Origin: Palsa-504 sp963753195
GTDB taxonomy: Bacteria; Actinomycetota; Actinomycetes; Streptosporangiales; Streptosporangiaceae
DNA: 64,000 nt
NCBI GenBank assembly: GCA_963753195.1
Contig: CAVWBH010000009.1
Location: 496,001-560,000 of the forward strand
Direction of reading: 5' to 3'
Shown here: positions 34,061-42,205 of the stretch, piece after piece
How the letters are laid out: each line of letters opens with the position of its first letter
Numbering within the stretch: the stretch's first letter is position 1
Notes under the pieces: generated by a model
Seen by the model: the letters and a program-made list of their open reading frames with translations, nothing else
What the model was told of the DNA's origin: nothing
The model's database searches: none
Made by a program: the position numbers and the translations under genes

Positions 34061-37000
34061 CTAGCGGAAGTCGCGGCTGGCGATGGCCGCGCCGGTGAGA
34101 GGAAGATGCCGGAGCGGGCGCAGCGCGGCGGCGACCAGGTTGACGGCGCCGCCGGTGCGCTCGATCCGGCCGTAGATGAGCAGCGCGGGCGCGGTGGTGG
34201 CCGCCTGCCGGTAGCGGTCCCAGATGTGCGGCGGGCAGATGACGTTCATCATCCCGGTCTCGTCCTCCAGGCTGAGGAACACCACCCCGCGCGCGGTCGG
34301 CGGCTGCTGCCGGTGAGTGACCAGGCCGGCCACGGCCACAGCGGAATCCGCGGCGGCGGAACGGGCCGACGACGCGGTGAGCACCCGCCGCGCCGCGAGC
34401 TCCGCCCGGATGTGGGCCACCGGGTGCGTCCCGTAGGTCCCGGTGGCCCACACATCGGCCAGCGTCTCCTCGGCCGGGGTCATGGCGGGCAGCGGCGGCG
34501 CGGACCCGGGGCCTTCGGGGGCCAGGCCCGCCGTGGTCCCGGGCAGCTGCCCCTTGCGGACCGAGGCAGCGGCCCCGGCCGCCCACAGCGCGGCTCGCCT
34601 GCTCAGCCCGAAGCACCCGAACGCCCCCGCGGTGGCCAGCGCCTCCAGCGCGGCGGCCGGCAGCCCGGTCCGGACCGCGAAGTCCTCCAGATTCCGGTAG
34701 GGCCCGGCCGCCGCCCGCCCGGCGGCCACCCGCTCAGCCGCCTGCGACCCCAGGTTGCGGACCCCGGACAGGCCCAGCCGGATGGCCGACGCCCCGGTTT
34801 CGCTGGCCTCGGTTTCGCTGGCCCTGGTTTCGCTGGCCCTGGTTTCGCTGGCCCCGGTTTCGCTGGCCCCGGGAAAGTCAGCGGGGCTTTCCAGGGCGGC
34901 CAGGGCCTCGCTGGCGTTCACGTCCACGCCGCGGACCTCCACTCCGTGCCGCCGCGCGTCGTTGATCAGGCTGTGCGGGGCGTAGAACCCCATCGGCTGG
35001 TTGCGCAGCAGCGCGGCGGTGAACGCGGCCGGGTAGTACCGCTTCAGCCACGCGCTCGCGTAGACCAGGTAGGCGAAACTGATCGCGTGCGACTCGGGGA
35101 ACCCGTAGTTGGAGAAGGCCAGGATCTTGGCGTAGATGTCGTGGGCCACCTCGGGCTCGATGCCGCGTTCGGCCATCCCGCCGAGCAGCCGCTGGCGGAG
35201 CTCGGTGATCCGCTCGGGGGCCCGCTTGGCGCTCATGGCCTGGCGCAGCCGGTCGGCCTCGGCGGGGGTGAAGCCCGCGCAGTCGATGGCCAGCTGCATC
35301 ATCTGCTCCTGGAACAGCGGCACGCCCAGCGTCTTGCCGAGCGCCGCGCGCATCGACTCGTGCGGCATCGCCGCATCCTCCAGCCCGTCGCGCCGGCGCA
35401 GGTACGGGTGGACCGAGCCGCCCTGGATCGGCCCCGGCCTGATCAGCGCGACCTCGATGACCAGGTCGTAAAACTGCTTCGGCCGCAGCCGGGGCAAGGT
35501 GGCCATCTGGGCCCGCGACTCGACCTGGAACACGCCCACCGTGTCTGCCTCGGCCAGCATCTGGTAAACGACCGGATCCTCCTGCGGGATCGAGGACATC
35601 GTCCAGTGCTCGCCGTGGTGCTTGGTGACCAGGTCGAAGCAGTCGTGCAGGGCGGCCAGCATGCCCAGGCCGAGCAGGTCGAATTTGACCAGGCCGGCGT
35701 AGGCGCAGTCGTCCTTGTCCCACTGCAGCACGGTGCGGCCGGGCATCCGGGCCCACTCCACCGGGCACACCTCCCCCACCGGCCGGTCGCAGATCACCAT
35801 GCCGCCGGAGTGGATGCCGAGGTGACGCGGCAGGCGCTGCAGCTGCCGGGCCAGCTCCGCCGCCGCAGCCGGGACGTCCTGCGCGGGCAGCGGCTCCCCC
35901 GCGGCGGCCGGGCCCGGCCCGATCTGGCGGACCCAGGCGTCGGACTGCTGAGGTGTGTAGCCGAGCGCGCGGCCCGCGTCCCGCAGCGCCAGCCGCGGCC
36001 GGTAGGTGATCACGTTGGCAACCTGCGCGGCCCGGTCCCGGCCATAGGTGTCGTAGACGTGCTGGATGACCTCCTCCCGGCGGCGGTGCTCGATGTCCAG
36101 GTCTATGTCGGGCGGGCCGTCCCGGCCTTCGGATAGGAATCGCTCGAACAGCAGGTGGTGCGAGACCGGGTCGACGTTGGTGATGCCGATCGCGTAGCAG
36201 ACCGCCGAGTTGGCCGCCGACCCCCGGCCCTGGCACAGGATGTTCTCGTGCTCGCAGAACTCGATGAGCTCGTGCACGATCAGGAAGTAGCCGGGGAAGT
36301 TCAGCCGCTCGATCACGTCGAGTTCCCGGGCGATCTGCGCATACGCGCCCGGCACGCGCTCGTCGCCGGGCGGCCCGTAGCGCGCCGGGGCCTTGCGCGC
36401 TACCAGCTCGCGCAGCCAGGACGCTTCGGTGTGGCCGGCCGGGACGGGACAGTCGGGCAGGTCCGGGGCGATGACCCGGAAGTCGAACGCGCACTCCCGG
36501 CCCAGCGCCGCGGTCCGCCCCAGCACGCCGGGGTAACGCCGCAGCAGCGCGGCCATCTCCTGACCCGAGCGCAGGTAGGCCTGGCCGGCCGCGGTCAGCC
36601 AGCCGTCCATGGCGGCCAGCGGCCGCCGGGCCCGGATCGCGGCCAGCGCCTGGGCCAGCCGGGCCTGCGCGGGCGCGGCGAAATGCACGTTGCCGGCGGC
36701 CACCACGCCCACGTCAGCCAGGTCCGCCAGCCGGACCAGCAGGTCGTTGCGCTCGTCGTCGCCCGGGTCGTGCTGGCAGGTCAGCTCGACCATCACGTTC
36801 TCGTGCCCGAACATCTCGGTCAGAGCGCCCAGCTCCCGCCAGGCCTCGCCGGGCCCGCCCGCAGCCAGCGCCGCGGGCACCGGCCCCTTGCGGCACCCGG
36901 TCAGCACCACCCAGTGACCGCCGTGCGCGCCGGCCAGCGCGCCCGCGTCGTAGACCGGGCGGCCCTTCTGGGCACCCGCCAGCTGGGCGGCGCTGATCAC

Positions 37001-37483
37001 CGCGCACAGCCTGGAGTAGCCTTCCGCGTCGCGGGCCAGGACCAGCAGGTGACGGCCGTCCGGGTCGGGCACGCCGGTCTGCGGGGACGGCAGGTCCAAG
37101 CTGAGCTCGGCGCCGAACACGGTGCCCAGGCGGATCCCCTGGTCACGCAGCCTCGCGGCGGCCTGCGCGAACTGCGGGACACCGTACATCCCGTCGTGGT
37201 CGGTGAGGGCGAGCGTCTCGAGCCCGAGCCGGGCGGCCTCGGCCACGAGCTCACCGGGCGTGGCCGCCCCGTCCAGGAAGCTGAACGAGGAATGGCAGTG
37301 CAGCTCGGCCCACGGGACGCGGCTGGCTTCCTCGGTCCTGGCCAACCGCGTCGCCCCGGCAACCACGTCGTCTGGTGCGCGTCGCCCAGGCAACGATGTC
37401 GTTGGGCGGGGCTCGCCCTCGGCGCGCCAGGCCATCCGCCGCCGCAGCTCACGCCAGGGAACCGCCGGGTTGTTCCAGCCCAA
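34061..37483 (-). CDS. dnaE2: Error-prone DNA polymerase, C-family (mutasome polymerase)
   Basis: A 1140-aa DnaE2/ImuC polymerase for SOS mutagenesis and damage bypass. PHP domain at ~58-330 (ELHCHSSFSFLDGA, ALTDHDGMYG). Catalytic Asp residues lie in PDIDLDIE at 458-465 and a third near IRPGPIQGG. The thumb/fingers carry SAKRAPERI and NYGFPESHAISFAYLVYAS. An OB-fold with GVVFLSLEDETG is at the C-terminus. The TTG at 37483 begins GWNNPAVPWRELRRR, a conserved DnaE2 N-terminus, and abuts the imuB stop. Odd feature: five 15-bp repeats (34796-34870) insert an (R/E/G)ASET repeat at ~872-896, before the OB region. It is the last gene of the SOS operon. Confidence 0.95.
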   Translation of the reverse strand: MGWNNPAVPWRELRRRMAWRAEGEPRPTTSLPGRRAPDDVVAGATRLARTEEASRVPWAELHCHSSFSFLDGAATPGELVAEAARLGLETLALTDHDGMYGVPQFAQAAARLRDQGIRLGTVFGAELSLDLPSPQTGVPDPDGRHLLVLARDAEGYSRLCAVISAAQLAGAQKGRPVYDAGALAGAHGGHWVVLTGCRKGPVPAALAAGGPGEAWRELGALTEMFGHENVMVELTCQHDPGDDERNDLLVRLADLADVGVVAAGNVHFAAPAQARLAQALAAIRARRPLAAMDGWLTAAGQAYLRSGQEMAALLRRYPGVLGRTAALGRECAFDFRVIAPDLPDCPVPAGHTEASWLRELVARKAPARYGPPGDERVPGAYAQIARELDVIERLNFPGYFLIVHELIEFCEHENILCQGRGSAANSAVCYAIGITNVDPVSHHLLFERFLSEGRDGPPDIDLDIEHRRREEVIQHVYDTYGRDRAAQVANVITYRPRLALRDAGRALGYTPQQSDAWVRQIGPGPAAAGEPLPAQDVPAAAAELARQLQRLPRHLGIHSGGMVICDRPVGEVCPVEWARMPGRTVLQWDKDDCAYAGLVKFDLLGLGMLAALHDCFDLVTKHHGEHWTMSSIPQEDPVVYQMLAEADTVGVFQVESRAQMATLPRLRPKQFYDLVIEVALIRPGPIQGGSVHPYLRRRDGLEDAAMPHESMRAALGKTLGVPLFQEQMMQLAIDCAGFTPAEADRLRQAMSAKRAPERITELRQRLLGGMAERGIEPEVAHDIYAKILAFSNYGFPESHAISFAYLVYASAWLKRYYPAAFTAALLRNQPMGFYAPHSLINDARRHGVEVRGVDVNASEALAALESPADFPGASETGASETRASETRASETEASETGASAIRLGLSGVRNLGSQAAERVAAGRAAAGPYRNLEDFAVRTGLPAAALEALATAGAFGCFGLSRRAALWAAGAAASVRKGQLPGTTAGLAPEGPGSAPPLPAMTPAEETLADVWATGTYGTHPVAHIRAELAARRVLTASSARSAAADSAVAVAGLVTHRQQPPTARGVVFLSLEDETGMMNVICPPHIWDRYRQAATTAPALLIYGRIERTGGAVNLVAAALRPLRHLPLTGAAIASRDFR
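34796..34870 (-). repeat. Coding minisatellite, 5 x 15 bp, in dnaE2
   Basis: Plus-strand unit GGTTTCGCTGGCC(C/T)(C/T), repeated five times without interruption. Each unit encodes five residues ending ASET. Length is a multiple of 15, so copy-number change keeps the frame. Confidence 0.9.
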
Positions 37484-39112
37484 CTACCAGTACCCCGCCT
37501 CGATCAGCCAGCGGCCGTCCTGCACCGCGGCCAGCCAGGCCCGCCCGTCGCCGGTCAGCAGCTGGAACCGGGCACGGCGGCGGGCGGCGGCCGGGTCCCA
37601 CCAGCGCTCGGACAGCGGCCACGGCCCGGACCACCCGGTGATCCGCAGCGGCGGCTCGCCGTCGGCCGCCAGCCAGGCCGGCGCACCCGACAGGACGCAC
37701 CGCCCGGTGACGGTGACCGCGTTTCCCGCATCGTCGGTCACGTCCGCCTCACGGGCAAAGGGGTACACCACGCCAGGCGCCGCACCCATGACCCGCCCGG
37801 GCCACGGCGCGCCCGCGGTCAGCCGAGGCTGCATTTTCTCACCGAACGGAACGTGGTTCACCTGCTCGGCCACGTCCCGCCCGCCGCCCAGGACCGGGCG
37901 CAGCACCGCCTCGTGCCCGAGCAGGGCCTGCACCCGCATGGCGGCACGCGCCACCCGGTCGCTGACCATGGTTTCCCCCCAGAGCGCGAGCTGGTGTCCG
38001 GTGGCGTGGACCACCTGGTCCGGTACCAGCCGAAGTACCGCGATGCCCCCGTCAGCCGCATCAGCCGCGTCGTCGAGCCCAGTGGTCGCGTCGTGGGGCG
38101 CGCCGGGCATGTAGGGCGTATGTGGTGCGTGGTGTGTGTGAGTTGTACGTAGTTTTTGGTGTATGTATGGCGTGTGGGGTGCTTGGGTTGCGTGGGGTAC
38201 CTGCCAGCCGTCGAGCTGCCAGCGGACCCGGTCGGCGACGGCGCCCCCGGATAGCAGCCCGTCGTGCCGCCAGAGCCTGGCGCTCTCCCGCCCGTCCGCG
38301 CAGGTGACCCGGACCTGGACCCGGACGCAGGTCAGCCCGCGGGCGGCTAGGACGGCGTGCATCCGCTCGGCGAGCGCCTTGGCCGCGAACACCACCGGCT
38401 CGGCCAGCGATTCCGGCGGGTCGAACTCCTGGGCCACGGACAGGTCCTCGGCCGGCGGCCGCACCGCCAGCGGCCGGGAGCCCAGGCCGCGGGCCAGCAG
38501 ATGCATGGTCTCCCCCGCGGCGCCGAACCTGCTGGCCACGTCGCCGGCCGGCAGCGCGGCCAGATCTCCCAGCGTGCGCAGGCCGAGCCGGGTCAGCAGC
38601 GTGACCAGGGCCTGGTCGGCCAGGCCCTGGTCCGCCAGGACGCTCACCGGCTGCCCGGCCAGGAACTCCGCCGTCCGCCCCGGCGGGATGATCAGGACCG
38701 GACGGCCGCCGGCGGGATCGGCGCCGGGGCTGGCGGGGCTGAGGCTGGCGGGGCTGGGGCCGGCCGGTCCGGTGCTGCGGGCGGCCAGCCGGGCGGCGAA
38801 CAGCCCGTCGGCGACGCCGGCGCGGGCTTGCACGCCGACCTGCGCGACCGCGGCGATGATCTGGCCGGCCAGCGCCGTCTCGCCGCCGAAGTAGCGGGCC
38901 GGACCGCGGGCCCCGGACGCGCATACTCCCGGCTCTACCGCCTCGACCCGCGGGCAGAAGGCGGTGACCGCCGTGATCACCTGCTCGAACAGCCGGGCGG
39001 CCCCTGGTCCTGGCGCAGACAGATCCGGGCCGCCCAGCTGCGGGCCGCCCAGCTGCGGGCCGACCAGTTCCGGGCAGCACAGGACCATGACCCGGGGTTC
39101 GGGCGCGCTCAT
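37484..39112 (-). CDS. imuB: ImuB-like Y-family protein of the mutasome
   Basis: A 542-aa Y-family relative. The N-terminus reads MVLCCPEL instead of the catalytic DxDAFF of active Pol IV/V, so it is an inactive scaffold as in mycobacterial ImuB, expected to link DnaE2 and ImuA' to the beta clamp. Recognisable parts: LLTRLGLRTLGDLAALPAGD (helix-hairpin-helix), VFAAKALAERMHAVLAARGL and a C-terminal WWDPAAARRRARFQLLTGDG segment. An unusual His/Thr/Pro-rich insert (about 38085-38205) is encoded by GT-rich, lower-GC DNA. A PQLGG repeat sits near the N-terminus. Overlaps imuA' by 4 bp; its stop abuts dnaE2. Confidence 0.9.
   Translation of the reverse strand: MSAPEPRVMVLCCPELVGPQLGGPQLGGPDLSAPGPGAARLFEQVITAVTAFCPRVEAVEPGVCASGARGPARYFGGETALAGQIIAAVAQVGVQARAGVADGLFAARLAARSTGPAGPSPASLSPASPGADPAGGRPVLIIPPGRTAEFLAGQPVSVLADQGLADQALVTLLTRLGLRTLGDLAALPAGDVASRFGAAGETMHLLARGLGSRPLAVRPPAEDLSVAQEFDPPESLAEPVVFAAKALAERMHAVLAARGLTCVRVQVRVTCADGRESARLWRHDGLLSGGAVADRVRWQLDGWQVPHATQAPHTPYIHQKLRTTHTHHAPHTPYMPGAPHDATTGLDDAADAADGGIAVLRLVPDQVVHATGHQLALWGETMVSDRVARAAMRVQALLGHEAVLRPVLGGGRDVAEQVNHVPFGEKMQPRLTAGAPWPGRVMGAAPGVVYPFAREADVTDDAGNAVTVTGRCVLSGAPAWLAADGEPPLRITGWSGPWPLSERWWDPAAARRRARFQLLTGDGRAWLAAVQDGRWLIEAGYW
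38105..38205 (-). repeat. GT-rich low-complexity insert inside imuB
   Basis: Plus strand is dominated by GTG/TGT/GTAT words (GGCGTATGTGGTGCGTGGTG and so on) in otherwise ~75% GC coding DNA. It encodes two APHTPY units separated by an HQKLRTTHTHH stretch. Reading frame is kept. Confidence 0.75.
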
Positions 39113-40011
39113 CCGGCCCCTGCCACGTGCAGGCGGCGCGCGGCCGGGGTCCCCGGCACCGGGATGTCGGCCGGGTCAGCCGCGGTAATGCTGCCGTCTT
39201 CGGCCGGCAGCCAGAGCCAGCGGGTGCGCGTCATGGCCGCCTCTCCGCGGCCATCGGCCGCCACCTGCGCGCAGCAGGCCCGGAGCCGGCCGTGCCCGTC
39301 GCCCAGCCCGGTCCATCCCTGGGTGAGGACCCGGAGGCGGACCTGTGCCCCCGGCCAGTCACCGACCACCAGCAGCACGCCCCGCGCGCGGCGCAGCGTG
39401 GCCTCCAGCCGCTGCCGGACCTGGGCGCCGTGAACCTCGCGGGTCCCGTGCAGCCGGTGGATCCCGCGGGCCGGCGCCTGCGCGGGCAGGCGCAGCAAGA
39501 CCAACTCGCACCCGTCGAGCAGCGACGCCACCACCTGGGCCCAGGCGTGTCCCGGGTCCGGGACCAGCAGGGTCCGCTCCGCTTCCAGGCCCAGGGCCGC
39601 CGCGGCCAGCACGCCCGCCTCGGGCACCCCGGCGATCCCGCACCAGGCTCCGGCCGCCGAGGCGCCGGCCGCGAGCGCCAGGGCCAGCAGGCCGAACTCC
39701 GCCACGGTCACCACCGATCCCCGGGGCAGCCCGCCGCGGGGCATCAGCTCGCGCAGCACCGGCAGCACCGGCAGTATCCCGGTGCTCGCCTCGCTTGCCG
39801 CGCTCCTGACCCCGAGATTGCTGAAGTTGCTGGTGGCAGCGTCGGGGCTGGCTCCCCTGGTGGCCTCGGGCAACCCGGGGACCGGGGATCTGGTTCTCCC
39901 CTCAAGTCCTCCGGGCTCCTCGGGCGGCCACCGTTCGGACACCCCAGCGGCCACGGACAGCCGAGGCCGCTGCGGTGATATCCGCCTGGTTTCCGCAGGC
40001 GTGCTCCCCAT
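39109..40011 (-). CDS. imuA': ImuA'-like SOS mutasome protein
   Basis: A 300-aa RecA-like-fold protein by position and pattern: LMPRGGLPRGSVVTVAEFG where RecA-type ATPases have the P-loop (no canonical GKT, as in other ImuA'), then LEAERTLLVPDPGHAWAQVV, LLDGCELVLLRLP and RARGVLLVVGDWPGAQVRLR. It probably binds ImuB and delivers the complex to damaged DNA. I start it at ATG 40011: the SOS box at 40024-40037 lies only 13 bp upstream, so the longer frame to 40077 would put the operator inside the gene. The transcript would be leaderless or nearly so. First gene of imuA'-imuB-dnaE2. Confidence 0.8.
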   Translation of the reverse strand: MGSTPAETRRISPQRPRLSVAAGVSERWPPEEPGGLEGRTRSPVPGLPEATRGASPDAATSNFSNLGVRSAASEASTGILPVLPVLRELMPRGGLPRGSVVTVAEFGLLALALAAGASAAGAWCGIAGVPEAGVLAAAALGLEAERTLLVPDPGHAWAQVVASLLDGCELVLLRLPAQAPARGIHRLHGTREVHGAQVRQRLEATLRRARGVLLVVGDWPGAQVRLRVLTQGWTGLGDGHGRLRACCAQVAADGRGEAAMTRTRWLWLPAEDGSITAADPADIPVPGTPAARRLHVAGAG

Positions 40012-40023
40012 CTGGTCAATTAT

Positions 40024-40037
40024 CGAACATAGATTCG
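40024..40037. promoter_or_regulatory. LexA-binding SOS box of the imuA'-imuB-dnaE2 operon
   Basis: CGAACATAGATTCG matches the actinobacterial SOS box (CGAAC-N4-GTTCG) with one mismatch. On the minus strand the box overlaps a TATGTT sequence that could be the -10 element, so LexA would block polymerase directly. Expected: induction by DNA damage. Confidence 0.85.
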
Positions 40038-40172
40038 TTAACGTCAAGCCCGGATCGAGATCATGCGGACCGGGCACCCGGGGCAGCTCCCGCGTCCGGG
40101 ACGTGGCCGCGGTGCCCGGCCCAGGGCCGGCCGTCGCGTAACCTGCGTTCGGAATGCCACCTGGCCTGCCCG

Positions 40173-40450
40173 TTATCGTGGCCGGTAGGCGTCACGCCGG
40201 TGCGCGACCGCCAAGACTGTGACGACCCGGGTGGGGTCATCGACGGTGTAAAAGAGCACGGTAATCACCGCGCCGGGTTGACAGGACGTCCTCGAAGGGC
40301 ACGTCTAACGGCTTGCCCAGCCGGTGCGGGTTTGCGGCCACTGGGCTGGTCAGGTGCTCAAACAGCGCGGTCGCGCCGGACAACGGCAACTTGCCAAGCC
40401 GTCGCCGCGCCGCAGGGTGAAGGTGACCTGTACGGCTCAGGCTCGCTCAT
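40173..40450 (-). pseudogene. Decayed RelE/ParE-type toxin
   Basis: Minus-strand pieces in different frames rebuild a RelE-like toxin: MSEPEPYR, VTFT, PAARRRLGKLPLSGATALFE with HRLGKPLDVPFEDVLSTRRG and DYR, then VLFYTVDDPTRVVTVLAVAH with RRDAYRPR before TAA (40173-40175). The last piece matches the RelE C-terminus (DYRVLY.. HRRDVYR). At least one clear frameshift lies at DYR/VLF and two more near the N-terminus. The ATG at 40450 overlaps the antitoxin stop (ATGA), the usual coupling of such pairs. So the toxin is dead in this sequence, unless these are sequencing errors. Confidence 0.7.
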
Positions 40451-40758
40451 TCGTCAGGGACCCGGCGGGCGGCGAGGTCGGCCGCGACCTGCCCGGCGGA
40501 GAACACCCGTCCGGCACGCGCATCCGCCAAGCCCTCTTGCAGGTCACGCACCAGCTCGGTATCGGACAGTACCTCGATCGTCTCGCGCAGCCGATCCAGC
40601 TCACCCGAGGGCACAACGTCGGCTACGTGGTCGCCGTGCGCGATGACCGCGACCGACTCGCCACGTTCGGCCCTGCGCACGACTTCCGCCGCGCCGGCTG
40701 ATCCTCGGCGCGGACCGCAAACCCTGGCTCGCTCACGGATCCATGGTAAACGGGCCAA
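40447..40758 (-). CDS. Phd/YefM-type antitoxin (N-terminus uncertain)
   Basis: About 80-103 aa. The core AAEVVRRAERGESVAVIAHG followed by DHVADVVP is the DNA-binding and dimerisation part of Phd/YefM-family antitoxins, and the C-terminal ELVRDLQEGLADARAGRVFS would be the toxin-neutralising arm. The N-terminal 20 residues in this frame (from TTG 40758) look unnatural. The GTG at 40736 opens a better-looking VSEPGFAVRAEDQP in another frame, so a frameshift near 40690 is likely. It would normally repress its own promoter and neutralise the toxin, whose gene here is broken. Confidence 0.6.
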   Translation of the reverse strand: MARLPWIRERARVCGPRRGSAGAAEVVRRAERGESVAVIAHGDHVADVVPSGELDRLRETIEVLSDTELVRDLQEGLADARAGRVFSAGQVAADLAARRVPDE

Positions 40759-40933
40759 CCGGATCCGGCTGGCCGCAGACCGCGGTCGACTCGCTCACCG
40801 GGCCCGTCCTCCGAGATGGTGCATGAAATGGCCACCTCGTGACCTATTGAGCAGTTTCGGAGAAGCTACCGCCACGGCGGCTTCCTAACATGGGGTCATC
40901 CCGATCAAGACCTGCGGGGGAAGGAACCTGGAC

Positions 40934-41407
40934 ATGACAGAGACGAAGAAGGCCGCCAAGGGCACCACTCGCGGCACGACGTCCGAGGGATTCACGGCCG
41001 AGGAACGAGCCGCGATGAAGGAGCATGCCCGCGAGCTGAAGACATCCGCGCGCCGCGGCTCGCGCGCGACCAAGGCGGACGGGGAAAACGACGTACTCGA
41101 GAAGATCGCCGAGATGCCCGAACCGGATCGCGTCATCGCCGAGCGGATCCATGCCATCGTCAAGGACGCCGCGCCGGACCTCGTACCGAGAACCTGGTAC
41201 GGGATGCCCGCGTACGCCAAGGACGGCAACGTCGTCTGCTTCTTCCAGCCCGCGGTCAAATTCAAGGCCAGGTACGCCACACTCGGCTTCAGCGACGAGG
41301 CGAGCCTCGACGACGGCACCATGTGGCCGGTCACGTACGCGCTGGCCGAACTGACCGCGGACAGCGAGGCGAAGATCGCCGCGCTGGTGAAGAAAGCCGT
41401 GAGCTGA
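40934..41407 (+). CDS. DUF1801 family protein
   Basis: A 157-aa soluble protein. The N-terminal 55 residues are Lys/Arg-rich and probably disordered (KKAAKGTTRGTTSEGFTAEE). The folded part, MPEPDRVIAERIHAIVKDAA then LVPRTWYGMPAYAKDGNVVC and FFQPAVKFKARYATLGFSDE, is a clear DUF1801/YdhG-type domain, whose biochemical role is not firmly known. It lies alone between the toxin-antitoxin remnant and the hydrolase gene at 41429, which starts 21 bp after its stop and may be cotranscribed. Confidence 0.85.
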   Translation: MTETKKAAKGTTRGTTSEGFTAEERAAMKEHARELKTSARRGSRATKADGENDVLEKIAEMPEPDRVIAERIHAIVKDAAPDLVPRTWYGMPAYAKDGNVVCFFQPAVKFKARYATLGFSDEASLDDGTMWPVTYALAELTADSEAKIAALVKKAVS

Positions 41408-41428
41408 GAGGCGCGTCATAATGCCCGG

Positions 41429-42142
41429 GTGGGACGCGGCGATACCGGGGGCCTGGAGTACGCGACGCTGCACGGGTCGGGGACGAACGGCAAGAACGTG
41501 GCCACGCTCTTCACCGGGCTGGCCACCCGGGGGCCGACGGCCGGGGTAATAGCGGTGTTCCCGGACGGGTGGCGGGGAGTGTGGCACATCGCGCGGCCGC
41601 CGCGCGGCGCGCCAGCCCTGGATGACGCCGCGTTCCTGGCGGCGCTGGCCGGGTCTATCCGGGCGACGTCGGTGGTCCTGGCCGGGATCTCCAACGGAGC
41701 CGGGTTCGCCGAGCACGTGGCCCGGCACGGTTTGCTGCCCGTAGCCGGGCTGTTCCTGGTGGCGGGCACGTTCAGGGAGTTCAGCAGGCAGGCGCAGCCG
41801 GTGCCGCGGCAGCGGGCCGCGGTGACGATCCTGGCCCGGACGGCGGCCCCGGTAGAGACGGTGGCCCGGGACTGGGCGGCGGCCAACGGGGCGGTCGGCG
41901 AGCCAGCATCCGAGCCCCTGGCGCAAGCGCCAGGGGACCCGCCGGTGACCCGGCTGACCTGGTCCGCTCCCAGCGGCCCGCCGGTGGTACTGTACCGGAT
42001 CGACGGCGGCGGGCACGGCTGGCCGGGCGGCCCCCAGTATCTGCCGGCCCGGGTCATCGGGCCCGTCCCCCGTCGCCTGGACGCCACCGGCCTCCTCCTG
42101 GACCTGGTGTATCAGGTGACGGCGGGGCTCCCCCCGGGTTAG
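41429..42142 (+). CDS. LpqC/polyhydroxybutyrate depolymerase-like alpha/beta hydrolase
   Basis: A 237-aa hydrolase without signal peptide. Nucleophile elbow: VVLAGISNGAGFAEHVARHG, with Ser in GISNG. Catalytic His: YRIDGGGHGWPGGPQYLP, the hallmark of the LpqC/PHB-depolymerase/feruloyl-esterase group. The N-terminal part is shorter than usual family members, beginning GLEYATLHGSGTNGKNVATL. Substrate is likely an ester; not identifiable further. Starts at GTG 41429. Downstream is the sigma-factor gene, 63 bp away, with a GGGTTAACCC palindrome between. Confidence 0.7.
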   Translation: MGRGDTGGLEYATLHGSGTNGKNVATLFTGLATRGPTAGVIAVFPDGWRGVWHIARPPRGAPALDDAAFLAALAGSIRATSVVLAGISNGAGFAEHVARHGLLPVAGLFLVAGTFREFSRQAQPVPRQRAAVTILARTAAPVETVARDWAAANGAVGEPASEPLAQAPGDPPVTRLTWSAPSGPPVVLYRIDGGGHGWPGGPQYLPARVIGPVPRRLDATGLLLDLVYQVTAGLPPG

Positions 42143-42145
42143 AAA

Positions 42146-42155
42146 GGGTTAACCC
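42146..42155. promoter_or_regulatory. Perfect 10-bp palindrome upstream of ECF sigma gene
   Basis: GGGTTAACCC, 51 bp before the sigma-factor start. Could be an operator or part of a terminator for the hydrolase gene; no partner site seen. Confidence 0.3.
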
Positions 42156-42205
42156 CACTACCGAGGCGCTGATGATGGCAGAAGGCGAGCGGGCCGGAGC
42201 TGGCC

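Noticed and set aside
34046..38152. 696-aa and 665-aa plus-strand frames opposite dnaE2/imuB
   Set aside because: Low-complexity Arg/Gly/His translation; the opposite strand encodes conserved DnaE2 and ImuB.
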